From: Pelobates cultripes
Lineage: Eukaryota; Chordata; Amphibia; Anura; Pelobatidae
DNA: 64,000 bases
Direction: 5' to 3'
NCBI GenBank assembly: GCA_933207985.1
Contig: OW240913.1
Span: forward strand, 274,466,534-274,530,533
The first letter of the stretch is position 1, and every line of letters starts with the position of its first letter. Shown here piece after piece: positions 19,705-30,430 of the stretch. The position numbers were made by a program, and so were the translations under genes. The notes under the pieces are model-generated. The model saw only the letters and a program-made list of their open reading frames with translations, ran no database searches and was not told the DNA's origin.

Positions 19705-22532
19705 AACTCCTGGTTTTCTAACTCCTACTTGAAAGAGTCTACATAATAGAGGCTGCTTTCAAATAATGTGAGCAAGCTCAGTGAGTTAGGGGTGTGCCTT
19801 TATGGGGATACAAATCCCACACAGGTGTAATTAATGAACACTCCCCCAATCAATCAAGCAGCAGCACAAAAAAAGGGGGGGGAAACCAGAACACAAAAAA
19901 AAAAGTAAATTTAAAAAAACAAAATTATTATTATTTTTTTTTTTTTTAAACCTTACCAACTTTAACCCCTTAAGGACTGGACTGTTTTTGCGATGTTGTA
20001 CATTTGCGACCAGGAATATTTTTACACTTTTGTGGTGTTTGTGTTTGGCTGTAATTTTCCGCTTTCTCATTTACTGTTCCCATACAAATTATATATTGTT
20101 TTTTTCAGGACAAAAGGGGCTTTCTTTACATACCATTATTTATATAATCTCATGTATTTTAATTTAAAAAAAATAAAAAAATCTGATGAAAAATTGAAAA
20201 AAATACATGTTTTTTGACTTTTACTTGAAAAATCTTTTACTCATCTACAAAAGCGAATGAAAAAACTGCTAAATAGATTCAAAATTTTGTCCTGAGTTTA
20301 AAAATACCCAGTGTTTACGTGCTTTTTTGCTTTTTTTTGCATGTTATAGGGCTATAGGTACAAGTAGGATATTGCGGTTTCAAAACATACATTTTTAAAA
20401 TTTATCAATAGTGACATTGTAACACTATTATCTGTCATAAATCTCTGAATAACACCCCACATGTACATATTTTTTTTAAAGTAGACAACCCAGGGTATTC
20501 AATATGGGGTATGTCCAGTCTTTTTTAGTAGCCACTTAGTCGAAAACACTGGCCAAAGTAAGCATTCATATTTGTTTGTGTGTGAAAAAAGTAAAAAAAC
20601 TAAATTGAACGCTAATTTTGGCCAGTGTTTGTGACCAAGTGGTTACTAAAAAAGACTGGACATACCCCATTTGCAATACCTTGGGTTGTCTTCTTTTGCA
20701 AATGGTATGCCATCATGGGGGTAATTCTCATTCCTGGGCTACCATACGCTCTCAAAGGCAACGTAACCAACCTGGCCATTTTCAATGTAAAAATATTTGA
20801 CCCATATATTTGACCTTGTAACTTTCAAAAATGCTATAAAACCTGTACATGGGGGGTACTGTTTTACTCGGGAGACATCGCTGAACACAAATATTAGTGT
20901 TTAAAAACTGGAAAACGTATCACAACAATTATATCATCAGTAAAAGTTCTGTTTGTGTGTGAAAAATGCAAAAAAAGTAACTTTCACTGACAATATCATC
21001 GCTGTGATATGTTTTACTGTTGTGAATCACTAATATTTGTGTTCAGCGAAGTCTCCCGAGTAAAACAGTACCCCCCATGTACAGGTTTTAGGGTGTCGTA
21101 GAACGTTACAGGGTAAAATACAGTGCTAGCAAATTAAATTCTCTGGAATTTCGGCCTGGGTTGGCAGGCAGGTCCCTCAAATTGCAATCAATAAAATTAC
21201 TGAATTATGTAAAAATATTACATAAATACGCACGTAGAATTTAAATATATATGCATATTTATATATTTGAAGTCTACGTGTATATTTATATAATTATTTA
21301 TGTAATTTTGTATATGGACGTATGTATATTTCTTATTATTTTTATTTATTTTTATATACATAGATATATATACAAATTCATTCTAAGTGTATTTTGATAT
21401 AAATATATATATATTAATTTTAAAATACAGTTAGAATAAAATTTCATATAGCTATATAATTTTTTTTAAATTTTTTATTATTATTTAAAAAAAAATTTAT
21501 TTAATTTAAATTACTTATTATTTATATTTTATAATAATATATATATACAATATATATAGTTATTATATATATTATATATATACGTGTGTAATTTAATTAT
21601 AAGTGTATTTTTATATTAATATAAGTACATATTAATATAAAAATACACTTAGTATGACATTATATATATGATATATAGACATATATTATATAGATATAAT
21701 ATATGTCTATATATCATATATACACATATATAATTTTTTTATTTTTTTTAATTAACACTAACTTTATTTTTTTTTTCTGATTTTACACAAGCAGGGAGAC
21801 TGCCTGTCAGCACAGACAGTCCCCCTGCAGGCAGACACATGGACACCTATTGTGACCATGTGATCGCTGTGTTAAGCGATCACATGGCCACAGGGGTCCT
21901 AAATCAGTGTGGGGAGACTGTCTGGGCTGCAGGCAGTCTCCCCACAACCGGAGCCACGCTGATCGCCGCCGGGGGAACGACGGCGATCAGGTAAGTACCC
22001 CCAGACCGTTAGGACGGTTCAGGACCGTCATCGGTCGGCAACGCAAAAATGCCGATGACGGTCCTGAACCGTCCTCGGTCCTTAAGGGGTTAAAGATTAA
22101 ACAAAAATAAAATACAAACCACTCTCCACAGTATACAAACCACTCCAAGTAACTCCTGGTTTTCTAACTCCTACTTGAAAGAGTCTACTTAATAGAGGCT
22201 GCTTTCAAATAATGTGAGCAAGCTCAGTGAGTTAGGGGTGTGCCTTTATGGGGATACAAATCCCACACAGGTGCAAACAATGAACACTCCCCCAATCAAT
22301 CAAGCAGCAGCACAAAAAAAGGGGGGAAAACCAGAACACAAAAAAAAAAAGTAAATTTAAAAAACAAATTTTTATATATATATATTTTTAAACCTTACAA
22401 ACTTTAAAGATTAAACAAAAATAAAATACAAACCACTCTCCACAGTATACAAACCACTCCAAGTAACTCCTGGTTTTCTAACTCCTACTTGAAAGAGTCT
22501 ACTTAATAGAGGCTGCTTTCAAATAATGTGAG
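19705..22532 (-). repeat. CR1 5'-UTR tandem monomers (~315 bp), interrupted
   Basis: The landmark AACTCCTGGTTTTCTAACTC starts units at 19705, 22151 and 22465, and again at 28620 beyond the gap. The spacing 22151-22465 is 314 bp. The first unit measures 318 bp once the 2.1 kb insert at 19966-22089 is removed. The third unit breaks off at 22532. Because the units lie immediately upstream of ORF1 on the coding strand, they are probably a tandem promoter array. Confidence 0.8.
19962..22093. mobile_element. 2.1 kb TTAA-flanked foldback element, copy 1
   Basis: The element runs 19966-22089 and is flanked by TTAA on both sides. Its terminal repeats begin CCCCTTAAGGAC. The monomer at 22404-22407 keeps the unoccupied TTAA site. 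The interior has no gene; instead it is a series of palindromes: arms 20500-20560 against 20620-20690, arms 20840-20900 against 21040-21100, an AT-rich foldback 21230-21740, and GC-rich hairpins at 21856-21887, 21959-21989 and 22012-22074 (23-bp stem). The TTAA target and CCC start suggest a piggyBac-like non-autonomous element; this assignment is inferred. Confidence 0.8.
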
Positions 22533-24360
22533 CGATATATTGTACCTTAAAATACAACAGGATGTCAGCGCTAGTTAACAGACAAAAACGGGCAGCAACC
22601 CAAACGAAAGAGACCCCTCAAATCCTTCAATAGATAGATATTTTTGTAGTGTTTTATATATTATACCTTAACTTGCCACCATACTTTTGCTATTTTATTT
22701 CAAATTTTGTGGTGAGAAAAAAAAATCCTTTTTTTTTTTTTACATACGGGTTGCATTTTTGCTGGGTGTTTTTGTAAATTTTGTGTCACTGCCATAAATT
22801 TCCCCTAAGTGTGCTCAGTTACCTCTTTTGATTAAAACAATATGCCCAATGTATGACCTAGACACTATTTTGTGAAGTTACAGTGCTGTAAAAAAGACCT
22901 GTCAATTCCAGATTTTTAAGTGTGAATTTTCATAGATGGTTTTGAAGGGTCCGTATTCTATTTTGAAATATTTTAACAGGCTGATATTTTCAATTACCCC
23001 CAAATGGCATACTATTTCTTAAAGAAGACACCCAAGAGTATTTCAAAAGGCATATTTTGAACCTTAGCGTGGGATTATTTTTCCGCTAGCTTGTATCAAG
23101 TGTAGTGGCAATAAGCATTTTTTTCTGCCTTTTTGACACACACAGTGAGTCTGTACAGTATATTTTGCAAACCTTATGTGTGCTACGGCTTTATAATACT
23201 TCATATGTTGCTCAGCTATGTAATTTGAGTACATCAATACTCCCGTATGTACCTTTACCAGGTATATGACAATGTTGAAGGGGCACATTTGAGACACAGC
23301 CATTTAAGTTTGAATTTTTACGCTGGGTCCATGCCCCACTTTAGAATTTTTTTAGCAGGTTGTGTTTCCAATTACTTCACAAAGGCATACCATTTCCTAA
23401 AAAAGACACCCCAGGGTGTTTCAAAAGGCGTGGGATAATTTTTTCGCTAGCCTGTACTAGAGGTAAGACGCATTTTCCCCTGTTTTAAACATTATTTTAC
23501 TTTTAAAAACTGTTTTAGCTTTTAACAACTTTTTTACTATTTTAAAACTTTGTTTAATCTTTTTACAACTTTTTAAAACTTTTTTTTTTACTTTTAACCC
23601 CTAACTAGCCTAACAGTAAATCCCCCACTAGCTTCTACCCACCCTAGCTAAATAAATATTTTACAAATATTTAAGTAATTAGCTAAATAAATTTAACCTC
23701 TCATGGTTACAAAAAAAAGTTAACCCTCAAGGGTTAAAAGAAAAAAATCAGATCACAGTGAAATACTGTGATCTATATTTTGATCCCTGCAGACAGTGAT
23801 CAAAGGGCAGGGAAGGGCTTAAATTTTATTTGAAAGAGGTGAGGGGGGTTGGATTTTACAACTAACTTTTGTTTTTCACAGCACGGATTCGTCTTTCTAT
23901 ACTTCACAGCTTACACGGAGCATCAGGTTTCACTGCAGCACATGTGATCGCTCTGACTCCTGGTCAGAGCGATCACATGGGATGTGAAAGTGAAACTGCC
24001 TACAGCAGTGTGCCTCAGACACGGAGGCACACTACACGAACATTAACTCCATGACTGCCGCAATTGTGGCAATCTGGAATTAATTTTAGTATTGGATAAA
24101 TATTTTCCGTTCCGCGTCCTTAAAGGGAGGACTGCAATGACGGACAATATTAGCATTTTTCCATTGGGAGTTTATCTAAAAACTGTTTTCATTATTCCTG
24201 ATGTCACAGCAACGCCAATCACGTGGCCCGTCCGTGGCACCATCTTTGATTTTCCTTTTTCTCCTCCCACAGCTTATTTTATCAAATATGGCAATAAATG
24301 CTAATTTTGCAATTTTAACACTTCTATTTACTTTATACAGAAAATGAGGTATAAATATTA
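22533..24360. mobile_element. Diverged relative of the 2.1 kb foldback element
   Basis: This resembles the 2.1 kb family in layout, not in close sequence. It has phrases such as CAAAGGCATACCATTTCC and ACACCCCAGGGTGTTTCAAA (23370-23430), a similar block at 22980-23060, and a perfect 17-bp-stem hairpin at 23941-23979 with the same CATGTGATCGC motif as the hairpin of copy 1 (21856). It is gene-free. Ends were not resolved: the left starts after the broken CR1 monomer at 22532 and the right fades near 24130. Confidence 0.5.
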
Positions 24361-25350
24361 TACCAAACAAGTGGAGAGCTATAAGTAGTGGAGGGATTCA
24401 CTCACCCCTTTAGTACAATGACAATCTTGAATATTAAAGCTTGGATGTACATATAAAAGAAAACAGGAAAAAAACAAGAAATATAGTGCAGATGGTTCCC
24501 AAAAATAGACAATTGATGGTAATAAATGACTGAAACCACTCACATGGACAGGAGCCTATGCAGTATTGGCTCCGTAAATAGATCCTTTATGCTCTTTGGG
24601 CAGCAAACACACCCCTTTTATCCTAGGCAGTATCCCTACAGAAAAAGTACAGATCTCTGTGTAATACAGGCGCTTAGAGAATAATAAATAATCCAAAATA
24701 TAGTGAGCAGCTCAACACACGTGTAGGTACCTCTAACCTTAACACAAAAACATGCAAAAGGAAAGTAGAGCGTTATGAGTGAGACAAAGTTGTCACAGCT
24801 AACAAAGCCCAGTGGAGCACTAGTATGATAAAATACAACTTACCCTTATAATAAGGGACACATATGTGTATATAGAAATATCTGAGGAGAAAGATAAAAT
24901 AGAAACAAAATTTGGTGCAGTATGCTAAGGACTAAATATACAAGTGGAGCTTAAATTGTGACAAACTCACATGGTAAAGAGCCTGAAATGGATAGGCTCA
25001 AATCACAACTGCAGAGGTATTTAAAGGGAATACCCAGCCTTCTTCTATGTTGGTTTTCAAATCCTCAAAGAAACAAACAGAAGGACAGAATCCTGGTGTA
25101 ATATCCTTTGGACCAATGCAGTATTAAAAATAGAATAGAAAAGGTACTTGTTCACCTTATAGAGAGCCAATCAACACTGGGCTCTCAGTTAAAACAGCAC
25201 TGTGCCTTTAAGAGGGCACAACTCTTCTTTAACAGCAGGAAAATGATAGTGCAAGGAATTTGTAAAAATAAAAACAATTTATTGTATAAACATAAATAAT
25301 AAATAAAATACCATTAAACAATGGTCAGTCTAAAAATAAGTCCTTGCTAT

Positions 25351-25391
25351 CCGAGACGCGTTTCACCTTCTGTAAAGGCTTTTTCAATCGG
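25351..25391 (-). ncRNA. Hammerhead ribozyme motif, degenerate
   Basis: On the minus strand: stem I CCGA (25391-25388) pairs with TCGG (25354-25351). The core TTGAAAA stands where the consensus is CUGANGA. Stem II is CCTT with AAGG around TACAG. Then GAAA and the short stem III ACGCGT, with C before the expected cut. Two core positions depart from consensus, so cleavage is doubtful. Confidence 0.55.
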
Positions 25392-25806
25392 TTCCCTGCT
25401 GTTCATACTTCCCAGTTTAAATCCCAAATGCTGTCTCCTCATTGGTCCTGGTGCTCTTCTTTACCCGCCATTACTTGTCCAATCCAGTATCCCTACAGGA
25501 ATATACAACGAGAAAGAAAGCAAAAAAACAACTGTGTAGAATAGCCCATACTATATTAATATAAAAGGTGGAAATAGTTGCGCTCACCTTCACCAGAGCC
25601 CTGAAATCCCGGCTCTGAGGTTGATAAACAATGTGCTTTTTTTAGGGGGGATTGCACTCTCCCCAATGGAGTTCCTGATGGCTAGAAAGGACTTTGGACT
25701 AGAGTGTAAAATAATATTACATTTATTAACAGTACAATAAAAACAGTATAAATACGCACTAGAAAATAAAAAATCCAATTGAAGTCCAATTAAATGTCCA
25801 AAAAAT

Positions 25807-25847
25807 CAGCTAAACGCGTTTCACTCTATGAGCTTCCTCAGTAGCTG
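25807..25847 (-). ncRNA. Hammerhead ribozyme motif, consensus core
   Basis: On the minus strand: stem I CAGCTA (25847-25842) pairs perfectly with TAGCTG (25812-25807). Between them stand the core CTGAGGA (25841-25835, matching CUGANGA), stem II CTC/GAG around ATA, the GAAA box (25822-25819) and the minimal stem III ACGCGT, then U at the cleavage position. The very short stem III is the form reported from Penelope-like retroelements, which may need two molecules to cut well. Stem II is weak and has one bulged G. Confidence 0.7.
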
Positions 25848-26726
25848 CATAATAGCCTCAGGAATCCTTCTTCTTTTTAAATGTTTGAAAGTCCATGTGG
25901 ATCCTTGGGGTCACATGGTGCATAATTGGCCAATCATCCAAACAGGTTCCTTCCTATATTATGTGCTAGGAAAGACATCTGTGGTGGAAAGGTCCTCATT
26001 TGCTAACAGTGCTAACAGTGTTGTCAATCAACAGGGGAGTGGTTCCGCCGACGTCACCAGAAACTGTGCGTCAGGACAGATAGTGCCCCCGAGGCCGCCC
26101 CTGGGCCAGAACCAATATGCAAGGAAGGAGAGTCCAGGGGGAATCAATAGACGAGGCACACCTCCAGGCGGAGGCAGCCACTTCAATGATATCCACGCCC
26201 ACCGGAAATGGCGTACTGAAGATCAAACCCGGCCGCCAACAATTGGCAATATCAACTAAATAATAATAAAAAGCGTGGTTGATAAAAATAAAGACAATAC
26301 ATTTGGATGGATACAATGAATAAAATCTATGAGTTTGTACAAGGGGGAGTAGCCATAATGACATTACAGTGAGATGCTGTGTGTCAACCCCAAGACTCCT
26401 CCTAACTTGCATATGTGCCTAAAAGCTCCATCTTGGAAGAGAGCATAGTGAGGGAAAGGAGGGCAATCTCCCCCCCAAAAATCATTATACCATATAAAGG
26501 ATAGAGGAGAGGGAAATAAAAACAGAAACAGAAAAAGTTAAAAACACATTACTAGTTAATGAATACAAAATAAAAGTGTAAAACTAGTATCTAAAATAAC
26601 AAAGATAGTGGATTTAAGGTACAACAGGTAGTCAATTTGGAAAAACCATAATGCTATTAGAAATGTAGATATAGAATAACACTTGCGGTATAGATTTCTC
26701 AGAATGGAAATATAATAAAAGGATGA

Positions 26727-27261
26727 TTAAAGAAAATGGCATAATTCAAAATCAATGTTCAAACCATTGGGTTGTAAAGTCCTATGGTTAAACATCCATC
26801 TCATTTCCTGTTGACCTAAAATTTTGTTAAAGTCCCGCCCTCTCCAATTGCCTAAAACTTTGTATATACCAATAAAGAGCAATCCCTTGGGGTTACTATT
26901 GTATCCTTTCTTGATGTTTCTAATATGTTCCTCTACCCTTATGTGCAAATTACGTTTAGTGCGGCCCACATATTTTAGGCCGAATGGACATGCTAACATA
27001 TAAATAAAGTTTTTGGAGTGACAGGTGATTAAACTTTTTATGTGAAATTCCTCATTATTTTTTACGTTACTAAAACTTCCTATATGTTTTTTCTTATTCC
27101 CAGTGTTCTTACACGCTAAGCACATACCGCACCCAAAAAAACCTTTCCTAGAATCAATTGGTTTTATATTGCAATCTTTTTGAATGTGATTTCTCACTAA
27201 TAATTTTTTCATATTGGGTGCTCCTCTGAAAATTAGTCTAGGTTTTTCTGGCAGAATGATG
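26727..27261 (-). pseudogene. Penelope-like GIY-YIG endonuclease (5' part lost in gap)
   Basis: The frame begins within the gap and ends at 26727. It shows a linker with KPRLIFRGAPNMKKLLVRNH, a cysteine-rich GCGMCLACKNTG, then ITCHSKNFIYMLACPFGLKY followed by VGRTKRNLHIRVEEHI, which is the GIY-YIG core (Y..YVG, R, E). The C-terminal part has WMFNHRTLQPNGLN. This order, linker with Cys/His motif then GIY-YIG, is that of Penelope-like elements. The portion seen (about 178 codons) has no stop or frameshift. The reverse transcriptase that should precede it is missing from the assembly. Confidence 0.85.
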
Positions 27262-27361
27262 NNNNNNNNNNNNNNNNNNNNNNNNNNNNNNNNNNNNNNN
27301 NNNNNNNNNNNNNNNNNNNNNNNNNNNNNNNNNNNNNNNNNNNNNNNNNNNNNNNNNNNNN
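27262..27361. other. Assembly gap (100 N)
   Basis: Exactly 100 unknown bases, a conventional placeholder, so the true length is unknown. Penelope-like coding sequence lies to the left and the inside of the 2.1 kb foldback element to the right; they do not continue one another. Confidence 0.99.
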
Positions 27362-28523
27362 AAGTGCTGTTTGTGAGTGAAAAATGCAACAAAAGTAACT
27401 TTCACTGACAATATCATCGCTGTGATATGTTTTTACTGTTTTGAATCACTAATATTTGTGTTCAGCGAAGTCTCCCGAGTAAAACAGTACCCCCCATGTA
27501 CAGGTTTTAGGGTGTCGTAGAACGTTACAGGGTAAAATACAGTGCTAGCAAATAAAATTCTCTGGAATTTCGGCCTGGGTTGGCAAGCAGGTCCCTCAAA
27601 TTGCAATCAATAAAATTACTGAATTATGTAAAAATATTACATAAATACGCACGTAGAATTTAAATATATATGCATATTTATATATTTGAAGTCTACGTGT
27701 ATATTTATATAATTATTTATGTAATTTTGTATATGGACGTATGTATATTTCTTATTATTTTATTTATTTTTATATACATAGATATATATACAAATTCATT
27801 CTAAGTGTATTTTGATATAAATATATATATATTAATTTTAAAATACAGTTAGAATAAAATTTCATATAGCTATATAATTTTTTTTTAATTTTTTATTATT
27901 TAAAAAAAAAATTATTTAATTTAAATTATTTATTATTTATATTTTATAATAATATATATATACAATATATATAGTTATTATATATATTATATATATACGT
28001 GTGTAATTTAATTATAAGTGTATTTTTATATTAATATAAGTACATATTAATATAAAAATACACTTAGTATGACATTATATATATATATATATATATATAT
28101 ATAATGATATATAGACATATATTATATAGATATAATATATGTCTATATATCATATATACACATATATAATTATTTATTTTTTATTAACATTAACTTTATT
28201 TATTTTTTTTATTTTACACATGCAGGGAGACTGCCTGTCAGCACAGGCAGCCCCCCTGCAGGCAGACACTAGGACACCTATTGTGACATTGTGATCGCTG
28301 TGTTAAGCGATCACATGGCCCCAGGGGTCCTAATCTGCCGTGGGGAGACTGCCTGGGCTGCAGGCAGTCTCCCCACAACCGGAGCCACGCTGATCGCCGC
28401 CGGGGGAACGACGGCGATCAGGTAAGTAGCTCTGACCGTTAGGACGGTTCAGGACCGTCATCGGTCGGCAACGCAAAAATGCCGATGACGGTCCTGAACC
28501 GTCCTCGGTCCTTAAGGGGTTAA
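27362..28523. mobile_element. 2.1 kb foldback element, copy 2 (right half)
   Basis: Nearly identical to 20930-22093 of copy 1, including the AT-rich foldback, the hairpins and the closing GTCCTTAAGGGG then TTAA. Differences are mainly lengths of A, T and TA runs, and a few substitutions. The flank on the right is the same CR1 monomer position as in copy 1. The left half is lost in the gap. Confidence 0.9.
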
Positions 28524-28699
28524 AAAAACAAAAATAAAAAACAAACCACTCTCCACAGTATACAAACCACTCTCCACAGTATACAAACCACTCTCCACAG
28601 TATACAAACCACTCCAAGTAACTCCTGGTTTTCTAACTCCTACTTGAAAGAGTCTACTTAATAGAGGCTGCTTTCAAATAATGTGAGCAAGCTCAGTGA
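28524..28699 (-). repeat. CR1 5'-UTR monomer ends with 21-bp tandem repeat
   Basis: This contains the end of one monomer (28524-28619) and the start of another (28620-28699), which stops where Tc1 sequence begins. Inside, the 21-bp unit with ACCACTCTCCACAGTATAC is repeated about 3.5 times (28542-28617); the monomers left of the gap have only about 1.5 copies. Confidence 0.8.
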
Positions 28700-29048
28700 C
28701 CTTAGGTCTCTGTGCTGCCTCTCTGATTAATGCCCTCCTTGCTCGGTCCGTGTGTGTTGGTTGGCGGCCATCTCTTGGCAGGTTTGCTGTTGTGCCATAT
28801 TCGTTCCATTTGGTTATGATAGATTTGATGGTGCTCCTATGGATCATCAACGATTTGGATATTTTTTTATAACCTAACCCTGACTTGTACTTCTCAACAA
28901 CATTGTCCCTTACTTGTTTGGAGAGGTCCTTGGTCTTCATGGCAGTGTTTGGTTTGTGATGCCTCTTGCTTAGGTGTTGCAGCCTCTGGGGCCTTTCAAA
29001 AAAGTTGTGTCAATTGTCAAGGGGGATGAATACTTTTGCAAGGCACTG
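28700..29048 (-). mobile_element. Tc1/mariner transposon, 5' half
   Basis: On the minus strand the transposase starts with ATG at 28940: MKTKDLSKQVRDNVVEKYKS then the paired helix-turn-helix region with KISKSLMIHRSTIKSIITKW, and is cut at about residue 80. The terminal repeat (reverse complement CAGTGCCTTGCAAAAGTATT) ends at 29048 before TA. It complements the 3' half at 14249-14709; the catalytic middle is missing. Confidence 0.85.
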
Positions 29049-29050
29049 TA

Positions 29051-30420
29051 CATAGGGTCATTAAATTGGTAATAATAAAGGTACATATCTTTAAATGCCG
29101 GAAAAATAAATACCAATCATGGAGCTTTGTCAATCAAAATGTAATCGGTATGTGAACACATTATATTTACTAGGGAACAGAATATTGTTAAAGGTTGAGA
29201 ATTACGACACCCGTTATATTAAAAACGTTGTTTTACATTACTGTCAAATCTTTGACTGCTCTGTTGGAGTCATGCTACGTGTCTGTAGGATATTTATTGT
29301 ATTAGACTTCTACATTTCCTAGATTTAGCCCACCATTGCTGCTTGACTGACCTATGGTGTTGAACGCCAAGCAGTACCCGCTGTGTTCTTATTAAATGTG
29401 CTCCATGAACCATGGCCTGTATTTGTCGTGTTTGTTGCAAGCTGTCTGCGTCTCTTTCTTGCAAATACTATTGTTGAGTGCAGTTTGAATAGCCTGCGAT
29501 CCCTGTAAAATTAACTCTTTATTTTCATTATTATTTTATAAGCAATGAAAATATAAAACTAGAGAGCGATTTATTTTACAAAGTCTAAGAACTTTATTAA
29601 TCTAATGCATTATTAGGGGTGGCATAGTAGCCTATTTAAAAAGAAAAAATCTTGCATATTTCACTTTTTTTTTTTTTTAAACCAATAACTTAATCTTCTT
29701 TAATGGCTAATTACTGCAAAAAGCTTTTAAAATAGAGCTGGTTTGATTTAGCCAGTTTTTAAAGAATATTGTTTGCAGTAATATTTTATGCATGATTTCT
29801 GTGATTTGATACAGTGTAGTCAAAGGGAAATAATTTGCTAATGTCTGTTAAATTCACCATAATACTTTAATTCAAGATATAGGGACCTCAAGATATAATG
29901 CCCTCTTTTAATCTAAATCCCTTTGTCCTGCTTTTCTAAGATTTAGTTTTTTGTGTGTGTGTATAACGGGTCTTTAGAGAAATAAATCTTACCGTAAATG
30001 TGTTCAGAAATTAGTCAACATTATGAGTGCAATATTGACAGAAGAGAGACCACGCTGCATCAACTCCCCGCTCCGAAATCCGCTTATAACTGCTAAGATT
30101 TGTAAATTTGCTGCAGTCAGAAGAAAGACGCTCAAGAAACTTATTTCTGGATGTCCGTTTCTGGCTGCCTATATCACTTTTACCCAGAATGCAAAATTTG
30201 AACTGAGCATTCTCTCTATACTGGAGGACAGAACTGCAGAATGCGATGCTGAGCTTTGAATACTGCCCGGTTCACAATACCATGATCCAGACTGTGGGTA
30301 AGCAGATAACACTGGCGGTATGGCTACTATTAGTTTATAGAGCAACTTCCACTTCTATCTTATGATGAATGGAACTGCTCTTAAGGAATTAACTCCAATC
30401 ACCATAACCACTACAGCACA
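29051..30420. other. PREP intron sequence, nothing recognised
   Basis: AT-rich intron DNA with no recognisable gene or transposon termini. Confidence 0.5.
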
Positions 30421-30430
30421 ATATAGGAGG

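Larger units (their letters stand above)
24361..27261 (-). mobile_element. Penelope-like element, 3' part with ribozymes
   Basis: The minus strand reads, from the gap leftward, a GIY-YIG endonuclease (26727-27250), then non-coding DNA with two hammerhead ribozyme motifs at 25807-25847 and 25351-25391. Penelope-like retroelements are the family that combines reverse transcriptase with GIY-YIG and carries hammerheads in its terminal repeats. The reverse transcriptase would lie right of 27261, in or beyond the gap. The left end near 24361 is a guess. The two ribozymes differ, so two insertions may be mixed here. Confidence 0.65.

Noticed and set aside
28542..28617. Possible CRISPR-like direct repeats
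   Set aside because: The 21-bp units are tandem without spacers and lie in a LINE 5' UTR of a vertebrate.
28330..28617. Open frame with repeated WFVYCGE residues
   Set aside because: It is a translation of the 21-bp tandem repeat and the foldback hairpins.
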